Shown in pieces: positions 36,976 through 47,200 of a stretch of DNA of 64,000 nt. Origin of the DNA: Streptomyces reniochalinae (GTDB lineage Bacteria > Actinomycetota > Actinomycetes > Streptomycetales > Streptomycetaceae); NCBI RefSeq assembly GCF_003323735.1, contig NZ_QOIM01000032.1, positions 204,892 through 268,891 of the forward strand, in the 5' to 3' direction. The translations under genes were made by a program, and so were the position numbers. Under the pieces are notes generated by a model that did not search any database, was not told the origin of the DNA, and worked only from the letters and a program-made list of their open reading frames with translations. How positions within the stretch are numbered: the stretch's first letter is position 1; each line of letters opens with the position of its first letter.

Positions 36976-37881
36976 CTAGGAGGCGCGGCCGCCTGACTGG
37001 CTGCCGGGTCCCGTGTAGTCCTCGCCGTAGGCGCCCTTTGCGGGGCGGCGGCGGCGCAGCGGGGGCTCGACGCCGTCGGCGAGGCGGCGGGCGGTCAGCA
37101 GGAAGCCGGTGTGGCCGATCATGCGGTGGTCGGGGCGGACGGCGAGGCCCTCGACGTGCCAGTTGCGGACCATGGTCTCCCATGCCTGCGGCTCGTTGAA
37201 CGTCCCGAACTCGCGGATCGACTCGACCATGCGGGCCATCTGTGTCGTGGTGGCGACGTAGGCGCACAGGATGCCGCCGGGCACCAGCGCCTTGGAGACG
37301 GCCTCCAGGCATTCCCAGGGGGCGAGCATGTCGAGGATGACGCGGTCGACGTCGGTGTCGGACAGGTTGTCCTGGAGGTCGCCGACGGTCAGGGTCCAGG
37401 CGGGGTGGGGGCTGCCGAAGTAGCGCTCCACGTTCTGCTGGGCGATGTCGGCGAAGTCGGCGCGGCGCTCGTAGGAGTGGAGCATGCCCTGGTCGCCGAT
37501 GGCGCGGAGCAGGAAGGCGCTCAGGGAGCCGGAGCCGACGCCTGCCTCGACGACGCGTGCGCCAGGGAAGATGTCGGCCATGGCGAGCACCTGGCCGGCG
37601 TCCTTGGGGTAGACGACGGCGGCCCCCCGTGGCATGGACAGGACATAGTCGGGGAGCAGGGGACGCAGCGCGAGGTAGGCGACGTTTCCGGTGGTACGGA
37701 CGACACTCCCCTCGGGCGCACCGATCAGCTCGTCGTGGGGGAAGGCTCCCTTGTGGGTGTGGAAGCTCTTCCCCTCTTCGAGGGTGATCGTGTAGTGGCG
37801 GCCCTTGGGGTCGGTGAGCTGGACCTGGTCCCCGACCTTGAAGGGCCCGCGACGGCGGGCGGCACCGGTCGGTTCGGACAT
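36976..37881 (-). CDS. trmI: tRNA (adenine-58-N1)-methyltransferase TrmI
   Basis: A 301-aa class I SAM-dependent enzyme. It has the GxGSGSLS SAM motif in VVEAGVGSGSLSAFLLRAIG, the LDMLAPWE catalytic-site motif and the N-terminal GDQVQLTDPKGRHYT domain. It makes m1A58 in the tRNA T-loop and acts as a homotetramer. In actinobacteria it commonly lies beside arc and the site-2 protease gene, as here. Confidence 0.94.
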   Translation of the reverse strand: MSEPTGAARRRGPFKVGDQVQLTDPKGRHYTITLEEGKSFHTHKGAFPHDELIGAPEGSVVRTTGNVAYLALRPLLPDYVLSMPRGAAVVYPKDAGQVLAMADIFPGARVVEAGVGSGSLSAFLLRAIGDQGMLHSYERRADFADIAQQNVERYFGSPHPAWTLTVGDLQDNLSDTDVDRVILDMLAPWECLEAVSKALVPGGILCAYVATTTQMARMVESIREFGTFNEPQAWETMVRNWHVEGLAVRPDHRMIGHTGFLLTARRLADGVEPPLRRRRPAKGAYGEDYTGPGSQSGGRAS

Positions 37882-38064
37882 GCCGACAGCCTAGCCGGTC
37901 CCGGCGTGCCGCGGTGCGCTGGGCCGCCCGGGGCACGGGCCACCACCAGCCGCGGGACCCCGGCAGCCCGCCGGCGACCGGAACCCCCGGGCCGCCAGAC
38001 CCCTCGCCCTGCCCGGTCTCGGGCACTGCGCCCCGGAGACCGGCCCCCCTCGGCCCGGCCGGGC

Positions 38065-39345
38065 TCAGGTACGGGCGCTCCGGCCGTCGGCGTGGTTGGA
38101 CATGGCCGCGACGAACGCCCGCTCGACGTCCCCGGTGGACAGCACCCCGTAGATCTCACCGGTGTCCTCCACGACCAGGTACTCGGTCGCGGGGGTGGCA
38201 CGCAGCCACTCCAGCAGGTCCTCCCCCGCCAGCTCCGCCGGAACGCGCATGCCCTCCTTGAGGTCCTGCGCCAGCGTGCTGACGGCCACCCAGGGGCGCC
38301 GGTGCTCGGGAACGGAGGCGATGGCGGCCTCCCGTACGAGGGAGAGCGGGTCACCCTTGCCGTCGACGACGACCAGTGCGCGGGCCCCGGCGGAGTTGGC
38401 GCGGCGCAGGGCCTCGGACAGCGGGGTGTCGGTCTCGACGGGCACCGCTCGGCGGGTCAGCGTGCGGGCGCGCAGCTCGGGGAGGCGCTCGCGCAGCCGG
38501 GCCATCCGCAGGCTGTTGCCCGCGCCGGTCCAGATGATGGCCGCCAGGATCGCGGCGAGCAGCGCGTCGGTCAGGGAGTCCATACCGCTGACGCCGCCCC
38601 TGGCCAGCCCGCCCGCGTGGGTGGCCAGCGGAAGTCCGATCAGCACGGCCACGGCCAGCGCCCGGCCCACCCAGGCGGCGGCGACCGTGCCGGTCATGGG
38701 CTTGCCGCTGATCTTCCACACGATGGCGCGCAGCATCCGGCCGCCGTCCAGCGGCAGCCCCGGCAGCAGGTTGAAGACGGCCACGAGCAGGTTGGAGACC
38801 ATCAGCCCGGCCAGCAGGACGCCGGGGACGGTGCCCGGCTCCACCGCGCGCATCGCGGCGTAGAAGACCCCGGCCAGCAGCAGCGAGAAGAGCGGCCCCA
38901 CGAACGCGAGGACGAACTCACGCCCTGGCGTCTCCGACTCCTTCTCGATTTCGGAGACGCCTCCGAAGAACTGTAGCTGGATGCGGCGCACCGGCAGCTT
39001 GAAGCGGAGCGCGGCGACCGTGTGGGCGAGCTCGTGGACCAGCACCGAGGCGTAGAAGGCCACGGCGAAGAACAGCGCGATCAGATAGCGCAGAGCGCCC
39101 AGCTCGGGCAGGACCCGTTCGAGCTGGCCGCCGAAGACCCACGTGATGAGCGCGGCCACCAAAAACCACGAAGGCGCGACGTAGACCGGAACGCCGAAGG
39201 GGCGCCCCATCAGGATGCCGCCGCCGGGCGGGTTTGGGCGGGCGGGTCTGCCGGGGGTCGGCTTGCGGGAGGACGGCCCACCATGGCCGTTCCCCTGGCC
39301 GGAGCCACCGGCCGCCGGCATCCCGTCGTTGTCCTCGTCCGCCAC
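38065..39345 (-). CDS. Site-2 protease (Rip1-like) with CBS domains
   Basis: A 426-aa membrane metalloprotease. The HEXXH motif is VLVHELAHTVAAL and the second metal ligand is in NLLPGLPLDGGRMLRA. About six transmembrane helices are followed by two CBS segments (PLSLVREAAIA; EYLVVEDTGEIYGVLSTGDV). Such proteases cut anti-sigma factors within the membrane. GTG 39345 has AGAGGGGA upstream. The N-terminal 45 residues are Gly/Pro-rich. Confidence 0.92.
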   Translation of the reverse strand: MADEDNDGMPAAGGSGQGNGHGGPSSRKPTPGRPARPNPPGGGILMGRPFGVPVYVAPSWFLVAALITWVFGGQLERVLPELGALRYLIALFFAVAFYASVLVHELAHTVAALRFKLPVRRIQLQFFGGVSEIEKESETPGREFVLAFVGPLFSLLLAGVFYAAMRAVEPGTVPGVLLAGLMVSNLLVAVFNLLPGLPLDGGRMLRAIVWKISGKPMTGTVAAAWVGRALAVAVLIGLPLATHAGGLARGGVSGMDSLTDALLAAILAAIIWTGAGNSLRMARLRERLPELRARTLTRRAVPVETDTPLSEALRRANSAGARALVVVDGKGDPLSLVREAAIASVPEHRRPWVAVSTLAQDLKEGMRVPAELAGEDLLEWLRATPATEYLVVEDTGEIYGVLSTGDVERAFVAAMSNHADGRSART

Positions 39346-39482
39346 GGGTTCCCCTCTGCTGCTTCCCTCGCGTCCCGCCGCTCCGCCGCGCCGCCTGCCG
39401 GATCGGCCTGCCGTACGGTGCGAGGGGTCTGCCGTCGATGGTAAGTGTCCGCTGTCAGTGGTGGGCCTTAGGGTCTTATCCC

Positions 39483-40364
39483 ATGAAAACCCGCGCGGCC
39501 ACACCGCCGACCTCGCTGTCGCCCTCCCGGGCAGCGGACTTCATGCAGTGCCCGCTGCTCTACCGCTTCCGGGTGATCGACAAACTGCCGGAGAAACCCT
39601 CCGCCGCCGCCACCCGCGGCACGGTGGTCCACGCGGTGCTCGAAAGACTCTTCGACGCGCCTGCCGCCGAGCGCAGCGCGGGGCGCGCCCGGGGCCTGGT
39701 GGCCGGCGAGTGGGAGCGGCTGCTGGCCAAGCGGCCCGAGCTGGCGGAGCTGTTCGCCGAGGACGCCGAGGACGGCGCCCAACTGGCGCAGTGGCTGACG
39801 CAGGCCGAGGAGCTGGTCGAGCGGTGGTTCACCCTGGAGGATCCCACCCGGCTGGAGCCCGCCGAGCGGGAGCTGTTCGTGGAGGCCCGGCTGGAGTCGG
39901 GGCTGCGGCTGCGCGGCATCATCGACCGCGTCGATGTCGCACCGACGGGTGAGGTGCGCATCGTCGACTACAAGACGGGCAAGGCGCCACGGCCCGAGTA
40001 CGCGGACGGGCCGCTGTTCCAGATGAAGTTCTACGCCCTGGTGCTGTGGCGACTGCGCGGCGTGCTGCCCCGGCGGCTGCAACTGGTCTTCCTCGGCAGC
40101 GGCGATGTGCTCACCTACGACCCGCAGGAGAGCGACCTGCGTGCCACGGAACGCAAGCTGCTTGCACTGTGGGACGCGATCAGCAGGGCGACGGAGACGG
40201 GTGACTGGCGGCCCAGGCCCGGCAAGCTGTGCGGCTGGTGCGACCACCAGGCGCACTGCCCCGAGTTCGGTGGCACTCCCCCGCCGTATCCGCTGACGAT
40301 CCAGCCCCGGCTGCCGGAGCCGCGCTCGGCCGGGGAGGTGGCGGCCACAGAGGCGGGGGACTGA
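39483..40364 (+). CDS. RecB-family PD-(D/E)XK nuclease with predicted 4Fe-4S cluster
   Basis: A 293-aa stand-alone nuclease domain. RIVDYKTGKAPRPEY is the PD-(D/E)XK core. One Cys near the start (FMQCPLLYRFR) and three close to the end (LCGWCDHQAHC) form the four-Cys Fe-S pattern of AddB-like nucleases. It may act in DNA repair; no helicase partner is adjacent. ATG 39483 lacks a clear SD and may be used with little or no leader. It is divergent from the site-2 protease. Confidence 0.88.
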   Translation: MKTRAATPPTSLSPSRAADFMQCPLLYRFRVIDKLPEKPSAAATRGTVVHAVLERLFDAPAAERSAGRARGLVAGEWERLLAKRPELAELFAEDAEDGAQLAQWLTQAEELVERWFTLEDPTRLEPAERELFVEARLESGLRLRGIIDRVDVAPTGEVRIVDYKTGKAPRPEYADGPLFQMKFYALVLWRLRGVLPRRLQLVFLGSGDVLTYDPQESDLRATERKLLALWDAISRATETGDWRPRPGKLCGWCDHQAHCPEFGGTPPPYPLTIQPRLPEPRSAGEVAATEAGD

Positions 40365-40428
40365 GCGGGTCGCCACGGCGGCTGGGTGAGAATGGGGCGA
40401 TCGCTGCCGCCCCGCCGAAGGAGTTCCT

Positions 40429-41100
40429 GTGGCAATCCGCGTACTGCTGGTGGACGACCAGCCGCTGCTGCGCACCGGCTTCCGGATGATTCTGGAGGCC
40501 GAGCAGGATCTGGCGGTGGTCGGTGAGGCGGGGGACGGCTTGCAGGCGCTGGACCAGGTGCGGGCGCTCCAGCCCGATGTGGTGCTGATGGACATCCGGA
40601 TGCCGCGGATGGACGGGGTGGAGGCCACCCGGCGGATCACCGGCCCGGCCAAGGAAGGACCGGCCAAGGTGCTGGTCCTCACGACGTTCGACCTGGACGA
40701 GTACGTGGTGGAGGCGCTGCGGGCCGGCGCGAGCGGGTTCCTGCTCAAGGACGCCCCTGCCGGGGAGCTGGTGCAGGCCATCCGGGTGGTGGCGGCGGGC
40801 GAGGCGATGCTGGCGCCGAGCATCACGCGGCGGCTGCTGGACAAGTACGCGGGCAAGCTGCCCTCGGGTGAGGAGCCGGTGCCTGACACCCTGCACCAGC
40901 TGACCGAGCGCGAGGTGGAGGTGTTGAAGCTGGTGGCGCGCGGGCTGTCGAACGCGGAGATCGCCGCGGACCTGTTCGTGAGCGAGACGACGGTCAAGAC
41001 CCACGTCGGCCACGTGCTGACCAAGCTGGGGCTGCGTGACCGGGTGCAGGCGGCGGTGTACGCCTACGAGAGCGGCCTCGTCCGGCCGGGCTCCGCGTAG
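40429..41100 (+). CDS. NarL/LuxR-family response regulator, orphan
   Basis: A 223-aa two-domain regulator. The receiver has the acidic pair near the start and phospho-acceptor Asp55 (VVLMDIRMP); Thr and Lys follow in VLTTF and LLKD. The LuxR HTH is TEREVEVLKLVARGLSNAEIAADLF. GTG 40429 has AAGGAG before it. No sensor kinase is next to it, so its partner lies elsewhere. Confidence 0.92.
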   Translation: MAIRVLLVDDQPLLRTGFRMILEAEQDLAVVGEAGDGLQALDQVRALQPDVVLMDIRMPRMDGVEATRRITGPAKEGPAKVLVLTTFDLDEYVVEALRAGASGFLLKDAPAGELVQAIRVVAAGEAMLAPSITRRLLDKYAGKLPSGEEPVPDTLHQLTEREVEVLKLVARGLSNAEIAADLFVSETTVKTHVGHVLTKLGLRDRVQAAVYAYESGLVRPGSA

Positions 41101-41445
41101 CCGCTCGCGGCCGCCGGCGTGGGCCGGCGGCCGTTCAGCGGCCCGGTGTCTCCACGGGGAGCGGCTTCCGGCCCGGCGTCCACGCCGGAAGGCTCCCGGC
41201 CTGCCGTGACGGCCGGCAGCCGTTCGCGGCCCGACATCCCGACCGACGGCCGTCGCCTCGTCGTTCGGGCGGCGGCCGTCGCCTTTCCCCTTGGCGGAGG
41301 CCGTCGTCCCTTCCCCTCCCGGCCACCCTTGCGCTGTCCCTGTCCTCGGTCCCGGTCCACGGCTCCGGCTCCGGAGCCGTGGACCGGGGGCGGGCCGAGA
41401 CGGCGGGGCGAGGCTCGGGGGGGGGCGCGCCCTCGGGGTCAGCCG
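41101..41445. other. Convergent intergenic region with strong terminator and G/C-rich microrepeats
   Basis: A 345-base gap between the response regulator and the binding protein. GGCCGTCG-type octamers recur several times between 41245 and 41320. The main feature is the hairpin at 41351-41388, annotated separately. No gene seen. Confidence 0.55.
41351..41388. terminator. 18-bp perfect hairpin between convergent genes
   Basis: Arms 41351-41368 and 41371-41388 pair perfectly, with only two unpaired bases at the centre. It can serve both converging transcripts. Confidence 0.8.
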
Positions 41446-43038
41446 TCAGCCTTCCTCGCCGCGGCCCAGTTCCCAGAACTGGAGCACGGAGGAGGAGTTG
41501 AGGGCCCATTCGACGCCGGTGATGTCGTCGCCCGACGCCAGGTACTGCTTGCCCTGCCACAGCGGCAGGACGGGCACGTCCTCGGCGACGATGTCCTGCG
41601 CGCGGCCGAAGGCCTCGGTGGTCGAGGTGCGTTCGGTCTGCCGGCGGGTCTGCGGGACGATCTTGTCGCGGATCTTCCGGTTGGTGTAGGGCGAGCCGAG
41701 GAAGTTGTCCTTCTCGAAGAAGGGCGCGACGAAATTGTCGGCGTCGGGGAAGTCCGGGTACCAGCCGTAGCCCCACACCTGGTATTTGCCGCTGGTGGCC
41801 GCGGGGCGGAACGTGCTCCACTCGACGCCCTTGGTCTTCACCTTGAAGAGGCCGCTGTCGTTGAGCTGCTTCTTGAGGGCGGCGAACTCCTTGGCGGTGG
41901 CGTCGCCGTAGTGGTCGGTGGTGTAGGTGAGGGTCAGCTCGACGGGCTTGTGGATGCCGGCGCCGTTCAGGATGCGCTCGGCCTTCTCCTTGTCGGGCTC
42001 CCCGTACTTGCTGAAGAACGAGTTGCGGTGCGCGGTCAGCCCGGCGGGCACGAGGCTGTAGAGGGCCTCGGTGCTGCGGTCGTAGGCGTCGCGCGTGATC
42101 TCCTTGCGGTCGACGAGCTGGGCCATGGCCTGGCGGACGGCCTTCTTGCCCGCGGTGTCGTCGTCGGTGTCGAAGGCGAGGTAGCGGATCTCCTGGCCGG
42201 GCTGTTCGACCAGCTCGATTCCCTTGTTCTGGGCGCCTTCGAGCCGGTTGGCCTGGTCGGGCGAGATGGTGCGGCCCATGACGTCGATCTTGTCGGCCTT
42301 GAGCGCCTTCTCCATGGAGCGCGAGGTGTCGAAGAAACGCAGTTCGATCTTGCTGTTGTGCATCTCCAGGCCGCCGTTGTAGTGCGGGTTCTTGGTGAGC
42401 GAGGCGGACTTGGCGTTGATGCGGTCGAGGGCGTACGGGCCGGAGCCGGTCAGTTCGGAGCCGCGGACCAGCGAGTCGGCCGGGTAGGTCTGGCTGTCGA
42501 CGATGGCGGCCGCGGGCGTGGTCAGCTTGTACGGGAAAGTCGCGTCGGGGTTCTTCAGGTGGAAGACGACCTCGCGCTTGCCTCGCGCCTCGACGCGGTC
42601 GAGGTTGCTGAAGAGGACGGCGGGCCCGCCCTTGTGGTTGATGCGCTGGAGGCGCTGGAGGGAGAAGGCGACGTCCTTGGCGTCGAGCTCGTTCCCGTTG
42701 GAGAACGTCAGCCCCTTGCGCACGGTGCAGCGGTACTGCTCGTTCTGCGCGTCGGTGAAGCCGCACTGGGACGCGGCGTCCATCTCGGGCGAGGTGCCGG
42801 TGCGGGGCAGGCGCAGCAGCGTCTGGAAGGTGTTGCGCATGACGCTCCAGGCGGCGACGTCGTACGCGGCCGCGGGGTCGAACGGAGCGGGCGCGCCCTT
42901 GCCGGCCGCGAAGTGGTCCGTCGTCCCGACGACGATGGGTTCGCCGTCCGCGCTCCCGCCCTCTTCCGACCCGCATGCGGCGAGAGCGGGCGCGAGAAGC
43001 CCGACGAGCACGGGCAGCACCAGAGTTTTACGGTTCAT
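41446..43038 (-). CDS. Peptide/nickel-type ABC substrate-binding lipoprotein, orphan
   Basis: A 530-aa SBP_bac_5-type receptor. The signal peptide ends in the lipobox APALAAC (residues about 16-22). YRCTVRKGLTFSNGNELDAKDV, GSGPYALDRI and GYGWYPDFPDADNF are typical of the Dpp/Opp family. No permease or ATPase adjoins, so it must use components encoded elsewhere. ATG 43038 has GAGGAG upstream. Confidence 0.92.
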   Translation of the reverse strand: MNRKTLVLPVLVGLLAPALAACGSEEGGSADGEPIVVGTTDHFAAGKGAPAPFDPAAAYDVAAWSVMRNTFQTLLRLPRTGTSPEMDAASQCGFTDAQNEQYRCTVRKGLTFSNGNELDAKDVAFSLQRLQRINHKGGPAVLFSNLDRVEARGKREVVFHLKNPDATFPYKLTTPAAAIVDSQTYPADSLVRGSELTGSGPYALDRINAKSASLTKNPHYNGGLEMHNSKIELRFFDTSRSMEKALKADKIDVMGRTISPDQANRLEGAQNKGIELVEQPGQEIRYLAFDTDDDTAGKKAVRQAMAQLVDRKEITRDAYDRSTEALYSLVPAGLTAHRNSFFSKYGEPDKEKAERILNGAGIHKPVELTLTYTTDHYGDATAKEFAALKKQLNDSGLFKVKTKGVEWSTFRPAATSGKYQVWGYGWYPDFPDADNFVAPFFEKDNFLGSPYTNRKIRDKIVPQTRRQTERTSTTEAFGRAQDIVAEDVPVLPLWQGKQYLASGDDITGVEWALNSSSVLQFWELGRGEEG

Positions 43039-43443
43039 CGTCGACGATCTCCTCGCCCGGCCGGGGTTTGTTGCAGGGGGTGGAATGGCCGGTGCTCCGA
43101 CATTAATCGTCCGCTCGGGTAATCCCTGAAGCCTTGGTCACCAGGGAGCTTTCACGGACAGGAACCACGGGCTTCCTGTCCGCTATCCGGACGTCGGAAC
43201 GTATTTGGCGTCGCCCCACCAATGCGGACACAAGGGAAGGACATTTTCCCCACCAGCCACAGGAGCACCACAGGGGTGGCCGCCTGTCGAGAGGGGTGAA
43301 CGTGACGAAGGTCACTGGACCAATCCGGGCACCGGACACCGTAATTCGCCCTTCTCCGACGGCTCACGGAATCCGCCGGCCGCCCGCCCCGGACGGGGTT
43401 TCCCGGAACAGTGGCAATGCCGCTTCGGCGGAATGCCGGGCGT
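43039..43443. other. 405-base intergenic region with one hairpin
   Basis: It holds the promoter of the binding-protein gene and the 3' end of the HAD gene. A 9-bp stem (43155-43163 with 43174-43182, 10-base loop) is the only clear structure and may end HAD transcription. No small gene with credible start and coding bias was found. Confidence 0.45.
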
Positions 43444-44145
43444 TCAGCGAGCGACCATGATCAGGGAACGCAGCAATTCGAGATCGACTTCTTCGAGCGA
43501 ACTCACAATGGTGCGCCCCGACTTGGGCTCGATGGGCGCGATGGAGGGGACGGCCACGACCTGGCACCCCGCGGCCTCCCCCGCGGCGACGCCGGTGGCG
43601 GTGTCCTCGACCACGGCGCACCGTGCCGGATCGGCGCCCAGCCTGCGCGCCGCGATCAGATAGGGGTCCGGGTGGGGCTTCGTCCGCACCAGTTCGTCCC
43701 CGGCGACGGTGAGGGCGAAGTTCTCCCGTCCGATCCAGGTCAGCATGCGGTCCACCACGGTGCGGTGGGAGGCCGAGACCAGGGCCGCGGGGATCCGGTG
43801 CGCGGCCAGCTCGGCCAGCAGTCTGCGCGCCCCGGGCATCAGTTCGACACCCTTGTCGAGACGCTCGGTGAACTTGGCGTTCAGCAGCACGCTGAGCTCG
43901 TCCACGGCGATGTCCGCCGCCGTGGCCTCGATGAGGAAGCCGGCGCTGCGCGACATGGGGCCGCCGACCACGATCTGCCGCCACTCGTCCCGCAGCCGGT
44001 GTCCCAGCTCGGCGAAGACCTCTACCTCCGCGTCCCACCAGAAGTCCTCGGTGGCGACGAGCGTGCCGTCCATGTCCAGCAGCACGGCCTGCAAAGCGGG
44101 CTCTTCACCCGTAAGGGTGGTGACGGCGGGGGAAGTACCGGCCAT
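43444..44145 (-). CDS. HAD-superfamily phosphatase (beta-phosphoglucomutase-like subfamily)
   Basis: A 233-aa cytosolic HAD enzyme with an alpha-helical cap. Motif I is LLDMDGTL with nucleophile Asp24 and acid/base Asp26. Motif II is the Ser in LVSASH, the Lys is in VRTKPHPDPYL, and motif IV is VVEDTATGV. The phosphomonoester substrate is unknown. ATG 44145 has GGAGG nine bases before it. It follows metH, separated by a terminator. Confidence 0.9.
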   Translation of the reverse strand: MAGTSPAVTTLTGEEPALQAVLLDMDGTLVATEDFWWDAEVEVFAELGHRLRDEWRQIVVGGPMSRSAGFLIEATAADIAVDELSVLLNAKFTERLDKGVELMPGARRLLAELAAHRIPAALVSASHRTVVDRMLTWIGRENFALTVAGDELVRTKPHPDPYLIAARRLGADPARCAVVEDTATGVAAGEAAGCQVVAVPSIAPIEPKSGRTIVSSLEEVDLELLRSLIMVAR

Positions 44146-44171
44146 CCGCGAACACCTCCAAAGGGACGACA

Positions 44172-44217
44172 AGGCCGGTCGTCCCCTCTCTACCCGGTGG
44201 AAGGGGACGACCGGCCT
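44172..44217 (-). terminator. 16-bp perfect hairpin after metH
   Basis: AGGCCGGTCGTCCCCT (44172-44187) pairs with 44202-44217 around a 14-base loop, 33 bases beyond the metH stop and upstream of the HAD gene. Confidence 0.8.
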
Positions 44218-44249
44218 GAACCGGACCGATCAGTCTACGACGTGCGTGC

Positions 44250-47200
44250 TCAGCGGGCGTTGAAGTACTTGGCCTCGGGGTGGTGCAGCACGATGGCATC
44301 GGTCGACTGTTCGGGGTGGAGCTGGAACTCCTCGGAGAGCTCGACGCCGATCCGCTCGGGGCGCAGCAGCTCGGCGATCTTGGCCCGGTCCTCCAGGTTG
44401 GGGCAGGCGCCGTAGCCCAGGGAGAAACGCGCTCCCCGGTACTTCAGGTCGAACATGCCCTGCATCTCGTTCGGGTCCTCGCCCGCGTAGCCGAGCTCGC
44501 TGCGGACCCGCGCGTGCCAGTACTCGGCCAGTGCCTCGGCCAGCTGGACCGAGAGTCCGTGCAGCTCCAGGTAGTCGCGGTAGGCGTTGTCCGCGAACAG
44601 CTCGGCGGTCTTCTCGCCGATCCGGGAGCCGACGGTGACGACCTGGAGGCCCACGACGTCCGTCTCGCCCGAGTCCTCGGGGCGGAAGAAGTCCGCCAGG
44701 CACAGCCGGCGGCCGCGCCGCTGGCGGGGGAAGGTGAAGCGGGTGCGCTCGTTGCCCTGCTCGTCGAGCAGGATCAGGTCGTCGCCCTTGGAGTAGCAGG
44801 GGAAGTAGCCGTAGACGACGGCCGCCTCCAGCAGGTTCTCCGTCTGCAACCGCTCCAGCCAGCCGCGCAGCCGCGGCCTGCCCTCGGCCTCCACCAGCTC
44901 CTCGTAGGAGGGCCCGTCGCCCTTGCGGGACTCCTTGAGCCCCCACTGGCCCTTGAAGAGCGCCCCCTCGTCGAGCCAGGAGGCGTAGTCGTGCTGGCCG
45001 ATGCCCTTGATGACGCGGGTGCCCCAGAACGGCGGGGTGGGCACGGGCGTGTCCACCGCCACGTCGGACCGGATGGAGCCGTCGTTCTCCTCCGGTTCGG
45101 GGATGTCGATGGTGCGCTTGGCCACCCGGCGCTGCTTGAGCTCGGGCAGCTTGGCGCCGGGCACGCCGCGCTTGACGTCCATCAGGGCGTCCATGAGGCT
45201 CAGCCCCTCGAAGGCGTCCTTGGCGTAGCGGACCTCGCCCTCGTAGATCTCGTGCAGGTCCTGTTCGACGTAGGCGCGGGTGAGCGCCGCGCCGCCGAGG
45301 ATGACGGGGAAGTCGTCGGCCATCCGGCGCTGGTTGAGCTCCTCCAGGTTCTCCTTCATGATCACCGTGGATTTCACCAGCAGGCCCGACATGCCGATCA
45401 CGTCCGCCTTGTGTTCGGCCGCGGCGTCCAGGATGGCGCCCACCGGCTGCTTGATGCCGAGGTTGACGACCTGGTAGCCGTTGTTGGACAGGATGATGTC
45501 CACCAGGTTCTTGCCGATGTCGTGGACGTCGCCGCGGACCGTGGCCAGCACGATGGTGCCCTTGCCCTCGGAGTCCTCGGACTTCTCCATGTGCGGTTCG
45601 AGGTGGGCCACGGCCGCCTTCATCACCTCGGCCGACTGGAGCACGAAGGGCAGCTGCATCTGTCCCGAGCCGAACAGTTCGCCGACGACCTTCATCCCGG
45701 CGAGCAGCGTGTCGTTGACGATGTCGAGCGCCGGACGCTCCTCCAGCGCGGCGTCCAGGTCGGCCTCCAGGCCGTTGCGCTCGCCGTCGATGATCCGCCG
45801 CTGGAGGCGCTCCTCCAGCGGCAGGGCCGCCAGCTCCTCGGCCTTGCCCGCCTTCATCGACTTCGCGGTGGCGCCCTCGAACAGCTGCATCAGCTTCTGG
45901 AGCGGGTCATAGCCCTCGCTGCGCCGGTCGTAGACCAGGTCGCGGGCCACCTCGACCTGCTCCTCGTCGAAGCGGGCGATCGGCAGGATCTTGCTGGCGT
46001 GCACGATCGCGGAGTCCAGGCCCGCCTTGACGCACTCGTCGAGGAAGACGGAGTTGAGCACGATGCGCGCGGCCGGGTTGAGGCCGAAGGAGATGTTCGA
46101 CAGGCCCAGCACCGTCTGCACGTCCGGGTGCTTGCGCTTGAGCTGCCTGATGGCCTCGATGGTGTTGACGCCGTCCTTGCGGGACTCCTCCTGGCCCGTG
46201 CAGATGGTGAAGGTCAGGGTGTCGATGAGGATGTCCGACTCGCGGATGCCGTAGTCGGCCGTGAGGTCCTCGATGAGGCGTTCGGCGATGGCGACCTTGT
46301 GCTCGGCCGTGCGGGCCTGGCCCTCTTCGTCGATGGTCAGCGCGATGAGGGCCGCGCCGTGCTCGGCGGCCAGCTTGGTGACCTTCGCGAACCGGGAGTC
46401 GGCGCCGGCGCCGTCCTCATAGTTGACGGAGTTGATGACGGCGCGGCCGCCCAGCTTCTCCAGCCCCGCCTGGATGACGGCGATCTCGGTCGAGTCCAGC
46501 ACGATCGGCAGCGTGGAGGCGGTGGCCAGCCGTCCGGCCAGCTCCGCCATGTCGGCGACGCCGTCGCGGCCGACGTAGTCGACGCACAGGTCGAGCATGT
46601 GGGCGCCCTCGCGGATCTGCTCCCGGGCGATCTCCACGCAGTCGTCCCAGCGGCCGTCCAGCATGGCCTCGCGGAACTTCTTGGAGCCGTTGGCGTTGGT
46701 GCGCTCGCCGATGGCCAGGTACGAGGTGTCCTGGCGGAAGGGCACCGCCTGGTAGAGGGAGGCCGCCGACGGCTCGGGGCGCGGCTCGCGCGCGCTCTGC
46801 TCCATGCCGCGGACCCGCTCCACGAGCTGGCGCAGGTGTTCGGGTGTCGTACCGCAGCAGCCGCCGACCAGGGAGAGCCCGTAGTCGCGGACGAAGGTGT
46901 CGTGCGCGTCCGCCAGCTCCCCGGGCGTGAGCGGGTAGCTGGCGCCGTCCTTGCCCAGCACCGGCAGACCGGCGTTCGGCATGCAGGAGAGCGGGACGCG
47001 GGCGTGCTGGGCCAGGTGGCGCAGGTGCTCGCTCATCTCGGCCGGGCCCGTGGCGCAGTTCAGCCCGATCATGTCGATGCCCAGCGGCTCCAGCGCCGTG
47101 AGGGCCGCGCCGATCTCGGAGCCGAGCAGCATGGTGCCGGTCGTCTCGACGGTGACCGAGCACAGCAGGGGCAGGCTCACGCCCGTGGCCTCCATGGCCC

